Assembly (NCBI RefSeq): GCF_000174355.1
Contig: NZ_ACIS01000014.1
Span: 1-64,000 of the forward strand
DNA length: 64,000 bases
From: Pseudogulbenkiania ferrooxidans 2002
GTDB lineage: Bacteria; Pseudomonadota; Gammaproteobacteria; Burkholderiales; Chromobacteriaceae
Reading direction: 5' to 3'
Each line of letters begins with the position of its first letter. Within the stretch, counting starts at the first letter, position 1. The notes below the pieces were generated by a model. It had not been told where the DNA came from, searched no databases, and saw only the letters and a program-made list of their open reading frames with translations. This document shows, piece by piece, positions 8,740 through 18,598 of this stretch. The translations under genes and the position numbers were made by a program.

Positions 8740-11700
8740 ATGTCCCTCAGCAACATGACAGAACACGCCAGCCTGATTGACGACATTCAGGCGGAGGCTG
8801 ACAGCAAGCTGTCCAGTGATGAGCAACAAAAACTGGCCCCTTTCTTTCCGGTCTATTTCGAAGAAGCAGAGTACGACGACCTGCGCCGGTATTCGTCGCT
8901 GGATTTGTTCGGCGCGGCGATCGCCCATTACGATTTCGCGCAGCAGCGCAAACCCGGCGCCCACAAGGCGCGCATCTACAACCCGGATTTCGAGCGTGAC
9001 GGCTGGCAGAGCACGCATACCGTGATCGAAGTGGTCGGCGACGACATGCCGTTCCTGATCGACTCGCTGGCGATGCTGCTGTCGCGCTACAACCTCAACC
9101 TGCACCTCCTGATCCACCCGGTGGTGGCGGTGGCACGCGATGCCAAGGGGCAGCTGGTGGAACTCAAGCGCACCCAGGGCCGCGACCTGCCGCTGGAATC
9201 GTGGATTCACGTCGAGATCGACCGCGTCTCCGACGCTGCCACGCTCAAGCGACTCGAAAGCGATCTGAACCGCGTCATTTCCGATATCCGCCTGGTGGTC
9301 AACGACGAGCCCAAGATGCGCGCGGCGCTCTCTGAGATCGCTGACGATCTGGCCAAGGTGAAGGGCGCTCGTGGCGACGAAGCCCGCGAGGCCATCGACT
9401 TCCTGCATTGGATGGGTAACAACCATTTCCTGCTGATGGGCTACTGCGATTACGACCTCGTCAAGCGCGATGGCAAGGACAGCCTGAAGATCATCAAGGA
9501 AAGCGGTCTTGGCATCCTGAAGGAGCAGGGCGACAAGGAGTACTCCGCCAGTTTCGAACAGCTGCCGCAGGAACTGCGTGAGCTGGCCCACCTGCCGCAA
9601 CTGATCATTCTGAACAAGTCGCAGACCCGTTCGATCATCCACCGCCCGGCCTACATCGACTTCGTCGGCATCAAGCGCTTCAACAGCAAGGGCGAAGTGA
9701 TCGGTGAGCGCCGTTTCCTCGGCCTGTACACCGCCCACGCCTACCAGGTCTCGCTGAAGAACATCCCGATCGTGCGCCGCAAGGCCGAGTACGTGGTCAA
9801 CTACTGCGACTACGTCGACAACAGCTACAAGGCCAAGACCCTGGGCTTCGTGCTGGAAAACTACCCGCGCGACGAGCTGTTCGAAATTCCCGCCGAGACG
9901 CTGGCCCCGATCATCGAAGGCATCGTCAACCTGCAGGAGCGCCCGCGCGTGCGCCTGTTCGTGCGCACCGACCGCTACCATCGCTACGTCAGCTGCCTGG
10001 TGTACGTGCCGCGCGACAGCTTCAATACCGAAGTGCGCCTGAAAATCGAGAAGGTGCTGCTGAACGCCTTCAACGGCACCGCGGCCGAGTTCAGCGTGCA
10101 GATCGGCGACGGCACGCTGGCGCTGGTGCATTACACCATCCGCACCCATGCCGCCGGCCTGCCGGCATTCCACGAGTCGGACATCGAGGCGGAAATTGCC
10201 CGCGTGGTGCGCGGCTGGCAAGAAGAACTGCACCAGTTGCTGGTCGAAGCGCACGGTGAAGAGCAGGGCAATAGCCTGTTCCACCGCTACAAGGGCGCCT
10301 TCCCGGTGGCTTACCGTGAAGAGTTCGCCGCCCGCAACGCCGTGCTCGACATCCAGCTGATGCAATCGCTGGGTGGCGAAAAGCGTCTCGGCATGAAGCT
10401 GTATCGACCGCTGCATCGCGGCACCAATGCCTTCAACCTGAAACTGTTCAGCGCCGGCGAGCCGCTCGGCCTGTCCGCCAGCCTGCCGATCCTCGAGAAC
10501 ATGGGCGTGCGCGTCCGCGACGAGCACCCCTACCGCGTGCAGAGGTCCGACGGTGCCGAGGTGTGGATCAGCGATTTCGGCCTCGACGTTGGCAGCGCCT
10601 ATGAGCAGATGGCGACGGATGACGTGCAGCACGACTTCCAAGAACTGCTGTCGCAAGTCTTCGCCAAGCGTTGCGAAAACGACGGCTTCAACCGCCTGGC
10701 GCTGGTGGCCGGCCTCGACTGGCGCGAAATCTCGCTGGTGCGCGCCCTGGCCAAGTACCTGCGTCAGGGCGGCCTGACCTTCAGCCAGGCCTATATCGAG
10801 CAGTGCGTGGCCAACTACCCGGCCATCACCCGTAACCTGGTGAGCCTGTTCCAGGCCCGTCTGGACCCGGTCAACGCCGACGACGCCCAGGCTGAAACAC
10901 TGCAGGCCGAGCTCAAGAACCTGCTCGACAAGGTGGCCAACCTCGACGAGGACCGCATCCTCAACGGCTTCCTGTCGGTGATCCTGGCGGTACGCCGCAC
11001 CAACTTCTGGCAGAAGGCCGAGGACGGCCAGTTCAAGTCCTATATCTCGTTCAAGCTGGAGTCGAACGCCATCCCGTTCCTGCCGCAGCCGCGCCCGATG
11101 TTCGAGATCTGGGTGTACAGCCCGCGTGTCGAAGGCGTGCATCTGCGCGGCTCGAAGGTAGCGCGCGGCGGTCTGCGCTGGTCCGACCGCATGGAAGACT
11201 TCCGCACCGAAGTGCTGGGCCTGGTCAAGGCGCAGATGGTGAAGAACTCGGTGATCGTGCCGATGGGCTCCAAGGGAGGTTTCGTCTGCAAGCAGCTGCC
11301 GCCGGCGAGCGACCGCGAAGCCTTCATGGCCGAAGGCATCGCCTGCTACAAGACCTTCATCTCGGCGCTGCTCGACGTCACCGACAATCTGGTCACCGGC
11401 CAGATCGTGCCGCCGAAGGAGGTGCGCCGTCTGGATCCGGACGATCCGTATCTGGTGGTGGCCGCCGACAAGGGCACCGCGACCTTCTCCGACATCGCCA
11501 ACGGCATTTCGGAACAGTATGGCTTCTGGCTTGGCGATGCCTTCGCCTCGGGCGGCTCGGCCGGCTATGACCACAAGGGCATGGGCATTACCGCACGCGG
11601 CGCCTGGGAATCGGTGAAGCGCCACTTCCGCCATCTGGGCGTCAACACCCAGGAGCAGGATTTCACCGTGATCGGTATCGGCGACATGGCCGGCGACGTG

Positions 11701-13551
11701 TTCGGCAACGGCATGCTGCTGTCCGAGCACATCCAGCTGATCGCTGCGTTCAACCACATGCACATCTTCCTCGACCCGACCCCGAATGCGGCGGTCAGCT
11801 TCGCGGAACGTGCGCGCCTGTTCAACCTGCCGCGTTCGAGCTGGGCCGACTACAACCGCGAGTTGATCTCGCAGGGCGGCGGCATCTTCGAGCGTTCGGC
11901 CAAGTCCATCCCGCTGTCGCCGGAAGTCAAAGCCTGGCTGGAAACCGACAAGGACAGCATGGCGCCGAACGAGCTGATCCACGAGATCCTCAAGGCCCGC
12001 GCCGACATGCTGTACAACGGCGGTATCGGTACCTACGTCAAGGCGTCGACGCAGAGCCACGCCGATGCGCGTGACCGCGCCTGCGATCCGGTGCGCGTCG
12101 ACGGCCGTGAGCTGCGCGTGAAAGTGGTGGCCGAAGGCGGCAACCTGACGTGCACCCAGCTGGGCCGCGTCGAGTTCGCTCTCTCCGGCGGCCGCATCTG
12201 CACCGACGCCATCGACAACTCGGCGGGTGTGGACTGCTCCGACCACGAGGTCAACATCAAGATCCTGCTGGGTGCGGTGATGCAGGCCGGGGACATGACG
12301 CTCAAGCAGCGCAATGAGCTGCTGGCCGAAATGACCGAGGAAGTGGGGCATCTGGTGCTGCGCAACAACTACCTGCAGACCCAGGTGCTGGCGATCAAGC
12401 AGCAGGAAGCGGCCTCGATCCTGTCGACTCATGCCCGCATGATCGTCCACATGGAGAAGACCGGCGAACTGAATCGCGAGATCGAATACCTGCCGTCCGA
12501 AGCCCAGATCAACGACCGCCGTCTGGCGCGTCAGGGTCTGACCGCGCCGGAAGTGGCGGTGCTGCTGGCCTACAGCAAGATTTCGCTGGATCAGGCGATC
12601 CTGGCGACCGACGTGCCGGACGACGTCGATTTCCTGCCGGTGCTGGTGAACTACTTCCCGAAACCGCTGCAGGAAGGTTTCCGCGGCCAGATGGAGAAAC
12701 ACCATCTGAAGCGCGAGATCATCTCCAACCAGCTGGCGAACCAGATCATCAACCGCATGGGCACGACCTTCGTGTTCCGCCTGCAGGAAGAGTCGCCGTT
12801 CTCCGCGGCCGACATCGCCCGTGCCTGGTGGATCGCCAGCCGCGTGTTCAACGCCGAACAGCTGTGGGGCCAGATCGAGGCGCTGGACAACCAGATTCCG
12901 GCCGACCAGCAGATGGAACTGATGGTGATCGTGCGTACCCTGATCGAGCGCGTGACGCGCTGGGTGCTGCGCAACAAGCGTCCGTTCAGCTCGGTCAACG
13001 CCGTGATTGATCAGTACGGCGCCAAGGTGCAGGCTCTGCTTGCGGCGCTGCCGGAGCTGATCAGCGCCACTGACTACCCGACCGTGGCGGCGATGGAAGC
13101 TCGTCTGGATATCCCGAACCTGCCGGCCAGCCTGGCGCGCGTGCTGGCGCGTCTGGAGTTTGCCGTGCCGCTGATGGACATCATCGAAATCGGCGAGGGT
13201 GAGGAGCTGACCCAAGGCGTTCTGGCCAGCAATTACTACCGCCTGGGCAAGGTGCTGCAGCTGGACTGGATGCGCGAGGCGATCACCCGTCTGCCGCGCG
13301 ACAATCGTTGGCAGTCGCTGGCGCGTTCGGCGTTGCGCGATGACCTGTATCGCCTGCACCGCAAGGTGGCCAAGCTGGCGATCCAGGAGTGCAAGGAGTC
13401 GGAAGACCTGGCCAGCGCCTGGCTGGAAAAGCGTCACCACGATGTCGAGACCTGCCACCAGATGTTTGCCGAATTGCAGGCATTCCAGGCGCTGGACCTG
13501 GCGATGTTGTCGGCCGGCATGCGCGAGCTGAACAACCACCTGTTGGCTTGA
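8740..13551 (+). CDS. gdhB: NAD-specific glutamate dehydrogenase, 180-kDa class
   Basis: A 1603-residue cytoplasmic enzyme of the large GDH class that converts glutamate to 2-oxoglutarate with NAD. Its length matches the family (about 1600). The long N-terminal regulatory region (ACT-like modules) precedes the catalytic core, seen as ARGGLRWSDRMEDFRTEVLG and MGSKGGFVCK near 806-850, and the NAD fold GIGDMAGDVFGNGM near 978. In Pseudomonas this enzyme is arginine-inducible through ArgR, and here it is divergent from an aot-argR-like operon. Only AGAGAA precedes the ATG; an alternative ATG lies five codons on. Confidence 0.93.
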   Translation: MSLSNMTEHASLIDDIQAEADSKLSSDEQQKLAPFFPVYFEEAEYDDLRRYSSLDLFGAAIAHYDFAQQRKPGAHKARIYNPDFERDGWQSTHTVIEVVGDDMPFLIDSLAMLLSRYNLNLHLLIHPVVAVARDAKGQLVELKRTQGRDLPLESWIHVEIDRVSDAATLKRLESDLNRVISDIRLVVNDEPKMRAALSEIADDLAKVKGARGDEAREAIDFLHWMGNNHFLLMGYCDYDLVKRDGKDSLKIIKESGLGILKEQGDKEYSASFEQLPQELRELAHLPQLIILNKSQTRSIIHRPAYIDFVGIKRFNSKGEVIGERRFLGLYTAHAYQVSLKNIPIVRRKAEYVVNYCDYVDNSYKAKTLGFVLENYPRDELFEIPAETLAPIIEGIVNLQERPRVRLFVRTDRYHRYVSCLVYVPRDSFNTEVRLKIEKVLLNAFNGTAAEFSVQIGDGTLALVHYTIRTHAAGLPAFHESDIEAEIARVVRGWQEELHQLLVEAHGEEQGNSLFHRYKGAFPVAYREEFAARNAVLDIQLMQSLGGEKRLGMKLYRPLHRGTNAFNLKLFSAGEPLGLSASLPILENMGVRVRDEHPYRVQRSDGAEVWISDFGLDVGSAYEQMATDDVQHDFQELLSQVFAKRCENDGFNRLALVAGLDWREISLVRALAKYLRQGGLTFSQAYIEQCVANYPAITRNLVSLFQARLDPVNADDAQAETLQAELKNLLDKVANLDEDRILNGFLSVILAVRRTNFWQKAEDGQFKSYISFKLESNAIPFLPQPRPMFEIWVYSPRVEGVHLRGSKVARGGLRWSDRMEDFRTEVLGLVKAQMVKNSVIVPMGSKGGFVCKQLPPASDREAFMAEGIACYKTFISALLDVTDNLVTGQIVPPKEVRRLDPDDPYLVVAADKGTATFSDIANGISEQYGFWLGDAFASGGSAGYDHKGMGITARGAWESVKRHFRHLGVNTQEQDFTVIGIGDMAGDVFGNGMLLSEHIQLIAAFNHMHIFLDPTPNAAVSFAERARLFNLPRSSWADYNRELISQGGGIFERSAKSIPLSPEVKAWLETDKDSMAPNELIHEILKARADMLYNGGIGTYVKASTQSHADARDRACDPVRVDGRELRVKVVAEGGNLTCTQLGRVEFALSGGRICTDAIDNSAGVDCSDHEVNIKILLGAVMQAGDMTLKQRNELLAEMTEEVGHLVLRNNYLQTQVLAIKQQEAASILSTHARMIVHMEKTGELNREIEYLPSEAQINDRRLARQGLTAPEVAVLLAYSKISLDQAILATDVPDDVDFLPVLVNYFPKPLQEGFRGQMEKHHLKREIISNQLANQIINRMGTTFVFRLQEESPFSAADIARAWWIASRVFNAEQLWGQIEALDNQIPADQQMELMVIVRTLIERVTRWVLRNKRPFSSVNAVIDQYGAKVQALLAALPELISATDYPTVAAMEARLDIPNLPASLARVLARLEFAVPLMDIIEIGEGEELTQGVLASNYYRLGKVLQLDWMREAITRLPRDNRWQSLARSALRDDLYRLHRKVAKLAIQECKESEDLASAWLEKRHHDVETCHQMFAELQAFQALDLAMLSAGMRELNNHLLA

Positions 13552-13573
13552 CCCGTTTCCATTCTCCCTTCAG

Positions 13574-13597
13574 ACCGGCCGCAAGGCCGGTTTTTTT
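13574..13597 (+). terminator. gdhB terminator
   Basis: ACCGGCC-GCAA-GGCCGGT followed by seven T, directly after the dehydrogenase gene. Confidence 0.92.
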
Positions 13598-13966
13598 ATG
13601 GCTGCCGTTTAATATCCTCACCGTCCAGTGTGCTTAAAAAAATAGACGTTTCGCACGTTATTAAAGTTATTGATCGATATAAACTTATTATTTGCAACTA
13701 AAACTATAAAATAATTGGGTTTGTTCAACGATTGTTGTATTTATTTAACGCTTTCACTCTTGTGGTTTTACTTGAAATTAAACATTGTTGATTGGCCGAG
13801 CCGTTGTGGGCTATCGTTGCGCTACAGGTTTCAAGCACAAGCTCAAGACCGGTCTGCATGGCAGGCGGGGAGAAAACAGAAGCCGAATGGCCTATAACAT
13901 GGGCTGCCTGTATGAGAAATGGAATCACGTTCCGCTGGTCGGACATTTAGTTTCAGAGGAGAAACC
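13598..13966 (+). promoter_or_regulatory. AT-rich promoter region of the polyamine-type ABC operon
   Basis: About 370 bp without a gene. The stretch 13630-13795 is strongly AT-rich compared with its surroundings and must hold the operon promoter. No operator could be identified with confidence. Confidence 0.55.
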
Positions 13967-15079
13967 ATGGTGCCTGAAGTCGTTCCCGACAATGAGGTGC
14001 TGGTCAGCTTTCGCGGTGTTCAGAAGAGCTACGATGGCGAGAGCCTGATCGTCAAGCATCTGGATCTGGATATCCGCAAAGGAGAATTCCTGACCCTGCT
14101 TGGGCCTTCCGGTTCCGGTAAGACCACTTGCCTGATGATGCTGGCCGGGTTCGAGACCCCGACGCATGGCGAGATCCGCCTCAATGGCGCCTTGCTCAAC
14201 CACGTTCCGCCGCACAAACGCAATATCGGCATGGTGTTCCAGAACTATGCCCTGTTCCCCCACATGACGGTCGGCGAAAACCTCGCCTATCCGTTGAAGA
14301 TCCGCAATTTCTCCAAGTCCGATATCGATGCCAAGGTGATGCACGCGCTGTCGATGGTCAAGCTGGAAAAGCTGGCGCATCGCTATCCGGCACAGCTCTC
14401 CGGCGGCCAGCAGCAGCGCGTGGCCTTGGCGCGCGCGCTGGTGTTCAACCCGCAGCTGGTGCTGATGGACGAGCCCTTGGGTGCGCTCGATAAGCAGCTG
14501 CGCGAGCACATGCAGATGGAGATCAAGCACATCCATGACTCGCTGGGCGTGACCGTGGTGTACGTCACCCACGATCAGGGCGAGGCCCTGACCATGAGCG
14601 ACCGCGTCGCCGTGTTCAAGGACGGCATCATCCAGCAGATAGACAGTGCCTATAACCTGTACGAAGCCCCGGTGAACTCCTTCGTCGCCAGTTTCATCGG
14701 CGAGAACAATACGCTGGAGGGCGAGGTGCAGAGCCTGCAGGACGGCCTCTGTCAGGTGAAGCTGGGCGACGGCATCGGTCTGACGGCCAAGGCGGTATGC
14801 GCCGACCGGGCCGGGGCGCGCACCACCATGTCGATCCGTCCCGAGCGCGTGCGTCTGAACGGCGCCTCGGAGCAGTGCGCCAACCGCTTCCAGGGCAAGC
14901 TGCAGGAGTTCATCTATTTCGGCGATCACGTGCGCTTGCGCATGGACGTGGCGGGCAACCCATCCTTCATCGTCAAGGTGCCGGTGAGCGAGCTCGACGG
15001 CTCCTGGTCAGTCGGCGACTCCATCGCCCTGGGCTGGAATCCGGAAGACATCCGGGCACTGGACCCCCTCAATCCGTAG
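13967..15079 (+). CDS. potA: Polyamine-type ABC transporter ATP-binding protein (PotA/PotG)
   Basis: A 370-residue importer ATPase with Walker A GPSGSGKTT, signature LSGGQQQR, Walker B VLMDEPLGALD, and a C-terminal TOBE-type domain (TMSIRPERVRLNG). It heads an operon of ATPase, binding protein and two permeases, the standard set of a spermidine/putrescine importer. The ATG at 13967 follows the box GTTTCAGAGGAGAA and is preferred to an upstream in-frame start. Putrescine or a related amine is the likely substrate; the family also includes other amine substrates. Confidence 0.87.
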   Translation: MVPEVVPDNEVLVSFRGVQKSYDGESLIVKHLDLDIRKGEFLTLLGPSGSGKTTCLMMLAGFETPTHGEIRLNGALLNHVPPHKRNIGMVFQNYALFPHMTVGENLAYPLKIRNFSKSDIDAKVMHALSMVKLEKLAHRYPAQLSGGQQQRVALARALVFNPQLVLMDEPLGALDKQLREHMQMEIKHIHDSLGVTVVYVTHDQGEALTMSDRVAVFKDGIIQQIDSAYNLYEAPVNSFVASFIGENNTLEGEVQSLQDGLCQVKLGDGIGLTAKAVCADRAGARTTMSIRPERVRLNGASEQCANRFQGKLQEFIYFGDHVRLRMDVAGNPSFIVKVPVSELDGSWSVGDSIALGWNPEDIRALDPLNP

Positions 15080-15187
15080 TTTTTCACACACACAAGACAG
15101 ATCGACGCCACAGGTACGTCGCAATGAGCCCGGGAACACGGGTTTTGCCTATCACTAAACTGAACTGGGTTTCAGAGGAGAAGCTGG

Positions 15188-16225
15188 ATGAAAAACGTTA
15201 CCAAGAAAATCATCGTTACCGCTGTGCTGGGCGGGGTTTCGCTGTCGGCTCTGGCTGCCGAAAGCCTGACCGTCATTTCTTTCGGCGGGGCGAACAAGGA
15301 TGCTCAGGCAGCCGCTTACTACCAGCCGTACGAGAAGGCGACCGGAACCAAGATCACCGCGGGGGACTACAACGGTGAAATGGCCAAGGTGAAGGCCATG
15401 GTGGAAGTGGGCCGTCCGACCTGGGACGTGCTTGAGGTGGAATCGCCGGAGCTGCTGCGCGGCTGCGAAGAGGGCATCTTCGAGAAGATCAACTGGGCCC
15501 AGGTGGGCAACAAGGCGGACTTCGTCAAGCCGGCGGTTTCCGAGTGTGGCGTGGGCATCTTCGTGTGGTCGACCGCCCTGGCCTACAACGCCGACAAGCT
15601 GAAGGGGGCGCCGACCTCCTGGAAGGATTTCTGGGATGTGAAGAAATTCCCGGGCAAGCGCGGCCTGCGCAAGGGCGCCAAGTACACGCTGGAATTCGCC
15701 CTGCTGGCCGACGGCGTGCCGGCCTCCGATGTCTACAAGGTGCTGGGCACCAAGGCCGGCGTGGACCGCGCCTTCAAGAAGCTCGACCAGCTGAAGCCGA
15801 ACATCCAGTGGTGGGAAGCCGGCGCCCAGCCGCCGCAATTCCTGGCCTCCGGCGACGTGGTGATGAGCTCGGCCTATAACGGCCGCATCGATGCCGCGCA
15901 GAAGGAAGGCAAGAACCTAAAAGTGGTGTGGAACGGCAGCATCTACGACGTCGATTCCTGGGCGATTCCGAAGGGCGCCAAGGTGAAGGAGGCGATGAAG
16001 TTCATCAACTTCGCCAGCAAGCCGGAAAACCAGAAGAACTACTCGGCGCACATCGCCTACGGTCCGACCAACCTGAAGACGGTCAAGCAGATGGACGCCA
16101 AGCTGGTGGCCAACCTGCCGACCGCTCCGGCCAACCTCAAAGGGGCGCTGGCGCTGGACGTACCGTTCTGGGTTGAGCATGGCGAAGACCTGGAAGAGCG
16201 TTTCAACGCCTGGGCTGCACGCTGA
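15188..16225 (+). CDS. potD: Periplasmic polyamine-type binding protein (PotD/PotF family)
   Basis: A 345-residue periplasmic protein with a signal peptide ending LSALAA and a PotD-like body (LTVISFGGANKDAQ, TWDVLEVESPELLRG, DVVMSSAYNGR). Length matches PotD and PotF. It is the receptor for the flanking ATPase and permeases. Its start is preceded by the same 14-base initiation box found before potA (15169-15182). A small hairpin (CCCG...CGGG then TTTT, 15129-15144) lies between potA and this gene and may adjust expression. Confidence 0.88.
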   Translation: MKNVTKKIIVTAVLGGVSLSALAAESLTVISFGGANKDAQAAAYYQPYEKATGTKITAGDYNGEMAKVKAMVEVGRPTWDVLEVESPELLRGCEEGIFEKINWAQVGNKADFVKPAVSECGVGIFVWSTALAYNADKLKGAPTSWKDFWDVKKFPGKRGLRKGAKYTLEFALLADGVPASDVYKVLGTKAGVDRAFKKLDQLKPNIQWWEAGAQPPQFLASGDVVMSSAYNGRIDAAQKEGKNLKVVWNGSIYDVDSWAIPKGAKVKEAMKFINFASKPENQKNYSAHIAYGPTNLKTVKQMDAKLVANLPTAPANLKGALALDVPFWVEHGEDLEERFNAWAAR

Positions 16226-16316
16226 CCTTGAGGCCGGCCTGGCGTGAGCCGGGCCGGTATGTAACTGCGGTTCCCGCCGCGACAGGGTGGCGGGGCCCCT
16301 CTCTCAGGTTGATGAC

Positions 16317-17579
16317 ATGTCGGAAAGTCTTATCATGAATGCGCCGTTGACGGCCGCCGATGGCGAGCCGCTCAAGAAGAAACTGGCGCGCGAGCAACGC
16401 CTGAAACAATTCAAGGCGATCGCCCTGGTCGCCCCGCTGGGGTTGTTCCTGCTGCTGACCTTTCTGGTCCCGATCACGTCGCTGCTGTTCCGCAGCGTCG
16501 ATAACCCGGAAGTCGTGACTGCGCTTCCCCATACCAGCCAACTGATCCGTTCCTGGGATCAGCGCGGCCTGCCGTCGGACGCGGTGTACTCCGCGCTAGC
16601 CGAGGATCTGGCCCGCGCCAAGACAGACGGTACGCTGGCCGACGCCAGCAAGCGCCTCAATATGGAAATCAGCGGCTACCGCTCGCTGTTGATGCGTACC
16701 GCGCGCAAGATGCCGCTGCACGTGGCGCCGGGCGAGTCGGTGCGTGACCACTTTATCCAGATCGATGAACGCTGGGGCGATCCCGACCACTGGCACGCCA
16801 TTGCCCGCAACGCCAAATCGTGGAGCCCGTATTACCTGTATCGCTCGCTCGACCTGCGCGAGAACAAGAGCGGGGTGCCGGAGCTGACGCCGGTCAACGA
16901 GCGTGCCTACCTCAGCATCTTCGGCCGCACCATGTGGATGAGCCTGTGGGTGACGGTGTTCTGCATGCTGCTGGGCTACCCGGTGGCGTACTGGCTGGCC
17001 AACCTGCCCAAGCGTCAGAGCAACCTGTTGATGATCCTGGTGCTGCTGCCGTTCTGGACCTCGGTGCTGGTGCGGGTGGCGGCGTGGATCGTGCTGTTGC
17101 AGTCCGAAGGGCTGATTAACAGCGGCCTAATGGCGCTGGGCATCATCGACCACCCGCTGCAGCTGGCGTTTAACCGTACCGGCGTCTACATCGCGATGGT
17201 GCACATCCTGCTGCCGTTCGTGATCCTGCCCAGTTACAGCGTGATGAAGAGCATTCCGCCTTCGTACGTCAAGGCAGCGATTTCGCTGGGCGACCATCCG
17301 TTCGCGGCGTTCTGGAAGATCTACTTCCCGCAGACGCTGCCGGGGGTGGCGGCCGGGGCCTTGCTGGTGTTCATCATGTGCCTGGGCTACTACATCACGC
17401 CGGCCTTGCTGGGCAGCCCGGAAGACCAGATGGTGAGCTATTACGTCGCCTTCTACACCAACGTCACCATCAACTGGGGCATGGCCGCCGCATTGGGCAG
17501 CCTGCTCTTGATCGCCACCCTGGCGCTGTACGCGGTGTACAGCAAGCTAGTGGGGACCGACCGTCTGAGCCTGGGGTAA
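16317..17579 (+). CDS. potB: Polyamine-type ABC transporter permease I (PotB/PotH), long form
   Basis: A permease of about 420 residues, some 110 longer than PotB or PotH. A first membrane segment (about 28-50) is followed by a predicted periplasmic stretch of about 140 residues (DNPEVVTALPHTSQLIRSWD and onward) before the usual permease core with EAA-type loop (AISLGDHPFAAFWKIYFPQ). Long forms of this permease exist in other proteobacteria. The start is uncertain: ATG at 16317 or 16335, the latter with GGAAAG eight bases upstream. Confidence 0.85.
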   Translation: MSESLIMNAPLTAADGEPLKKKLAREQRLKQFKAIALVAPLGLFLLLTFLVPITSLLFRSVDNPEVVTALPHTSQLIRSWDQRGLPSDAVYSALAEDLARAKTDGTLADASKRLNMEISGYRSLLMRTARKMPLHVAPGESVRDHFIQIDERWGDPDHWHAIARNAKSWSPYYLYRSLDLRENKSGVPELTPVNERAYLSIFGRTMWMSLWVTVFCMLLGYPVAYWLANLPKRQSNLLMILVLLPFWTSVLVRVAAWIVLLQSEGLINSGLMALGIIDHPLQLAFNRTGVYIAMVHILLPFVILPSYSVMKSIPPSYVKAAISLGDHPFAAFWKIYFPQTLPGVAAGALLVFIMCLGYYITPALLGSPEDQMVSYYVAFYTNVTINWGMAAALGSLLLIATLALYAVYSKLVGTDRLSLG

Positions 17580-17582
17580 ATC

Positions 17583-18407
17583 ATGCTGCCTAACTACGCC
17601 TCTCCCGTCGAGAAGCTCTGGTACTGGACGTTCCGCCTCGTGTGCGTGCTGGTGCTGGTGTTCCTGATGTCGCCGCTATTGGCGATCATTCCGCTGTCGT
17701 TCTCGGCCGACAGCTTCCTGGTCTACCCGATCAAGTCGTTCTCGTGGCGCTGGTACGGGGAGTTCTTCGGCAACGGCGAATGGATGCACTCGCTGAAGAA
17801 CAGCTTCATCGTGGCGCCGGCCGCCACGCTGCTGGCGACGGTGCTGGGGACGCTGGCGGCGGTCGGCCTGACCAGCTCGAACTTCCCCGGCAAGTCGCTG
17901 CTGATGACGGTGCTGATCTCGCCGATGGTGGTGCCGGTGGTGATTGTCGGCGTCGGTGCCTACCTGTTCTTCTCGCCGCTGGGCCTGACCAACAATTACC
18001 TCGGCCTGATCTTGGTGCATGCCGCGCTGGGGGTGCCGTTCGTGGTGATTACCGTGTCGGCGACGCTGAGCGGTTTCAATACCAGCCTGATCAAGGCCAG
18101 CGCCAGCCTGGGAGCGAATCCGCTGCTCACCTTCCGCAAGGTGGTGCTGCCGCTGATCGCGCCGGGCGTGGTGTCGGGGGCGCTGTTCGCCTTCACCACT
18201 TCGTTCGACGAGGTGGTGGTGACGCTGTTCCTGGCCGGTCCGGAGCAGGTGACGCTGCCGCGCCAGATGTTCAGCGGCATCAAGGAGAACATCAGCCCGG
18301 CGATCGCGGCGGCGGCGGCGGTGCTGATCCTGTTCTCCACCACCTTGCTGCTGACGCTGGAGTGGCTGCGTGGCCGCTCGGAGCGTATCCGCACTGCCAA
18401 GGCCTGA
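17583..18407 (+). CDS. potC: Polyamine-type ABC transporter permease II (PotC/PotI)
   Basis: A 274-residue permease with six hydrophobic segments and the EAA loop (IKASASLGANPLLTFRKVV). It begins three bases after the stop of potB, so the two are coupled. It completes the transporter. Confidence 0.88.
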   Translation: MLPNYASPVEKLWYWTFRLVCVLVLVFLMSPLLAIIPLSFSADSFLVYPIKSFSWRWYGEFFGNGEWMHSLKNSFIVAPAATLLATVLGTLAAVGLTSSNFPGKSLLMTVLISPMVVPVVIVGVGAYLFFSPLGLTNNYLGLILVHAALGVPFVVITVSATLSGFNTSLIKASASLGANPLLTFRKVVLPLIAPGVVSGALFAFTTSFDEVVVTLFLAGPEQVTLPRQMFSGIKENISPAIAAAAAVLILFSTTLLLTLEWLRGRSERIRTAKA

Positions 18408-18426
18408 GGCGTTTGCCGCTGGATGT

Positions 18427-18455
18427 AAAAAAGCCCGGTTATGCCGGGCTTTTTT
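18427..18455 (+). terminator. Terminator of the polyamine-type operon
   Basis: AAAAAAGCCCGG / CCGGGCTTTTTT stem with T-run, 20 bp after potC. Confidence 0.92.
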
Positions 18456-18598
18456 GCGTCCAGGCAGGACCTGGAGCTTGTGACAGAAATCGTCGCTAGC
18501 CTCCCCAGGCTGGCTCGAGAAGCGCAGCCCTACATATTATATGGCGCGCATCACAGGGCCGGCTTGGGGGGCGTAGTAGCCGATTTATTTACATGCCT

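Noticed and set aside
8683-13539. Very long open frame antisense to gdhB
   Set aside because: It is a mirror of the codon bias of the dehydrogenase gene, with no start signal and no recognisable protein features.
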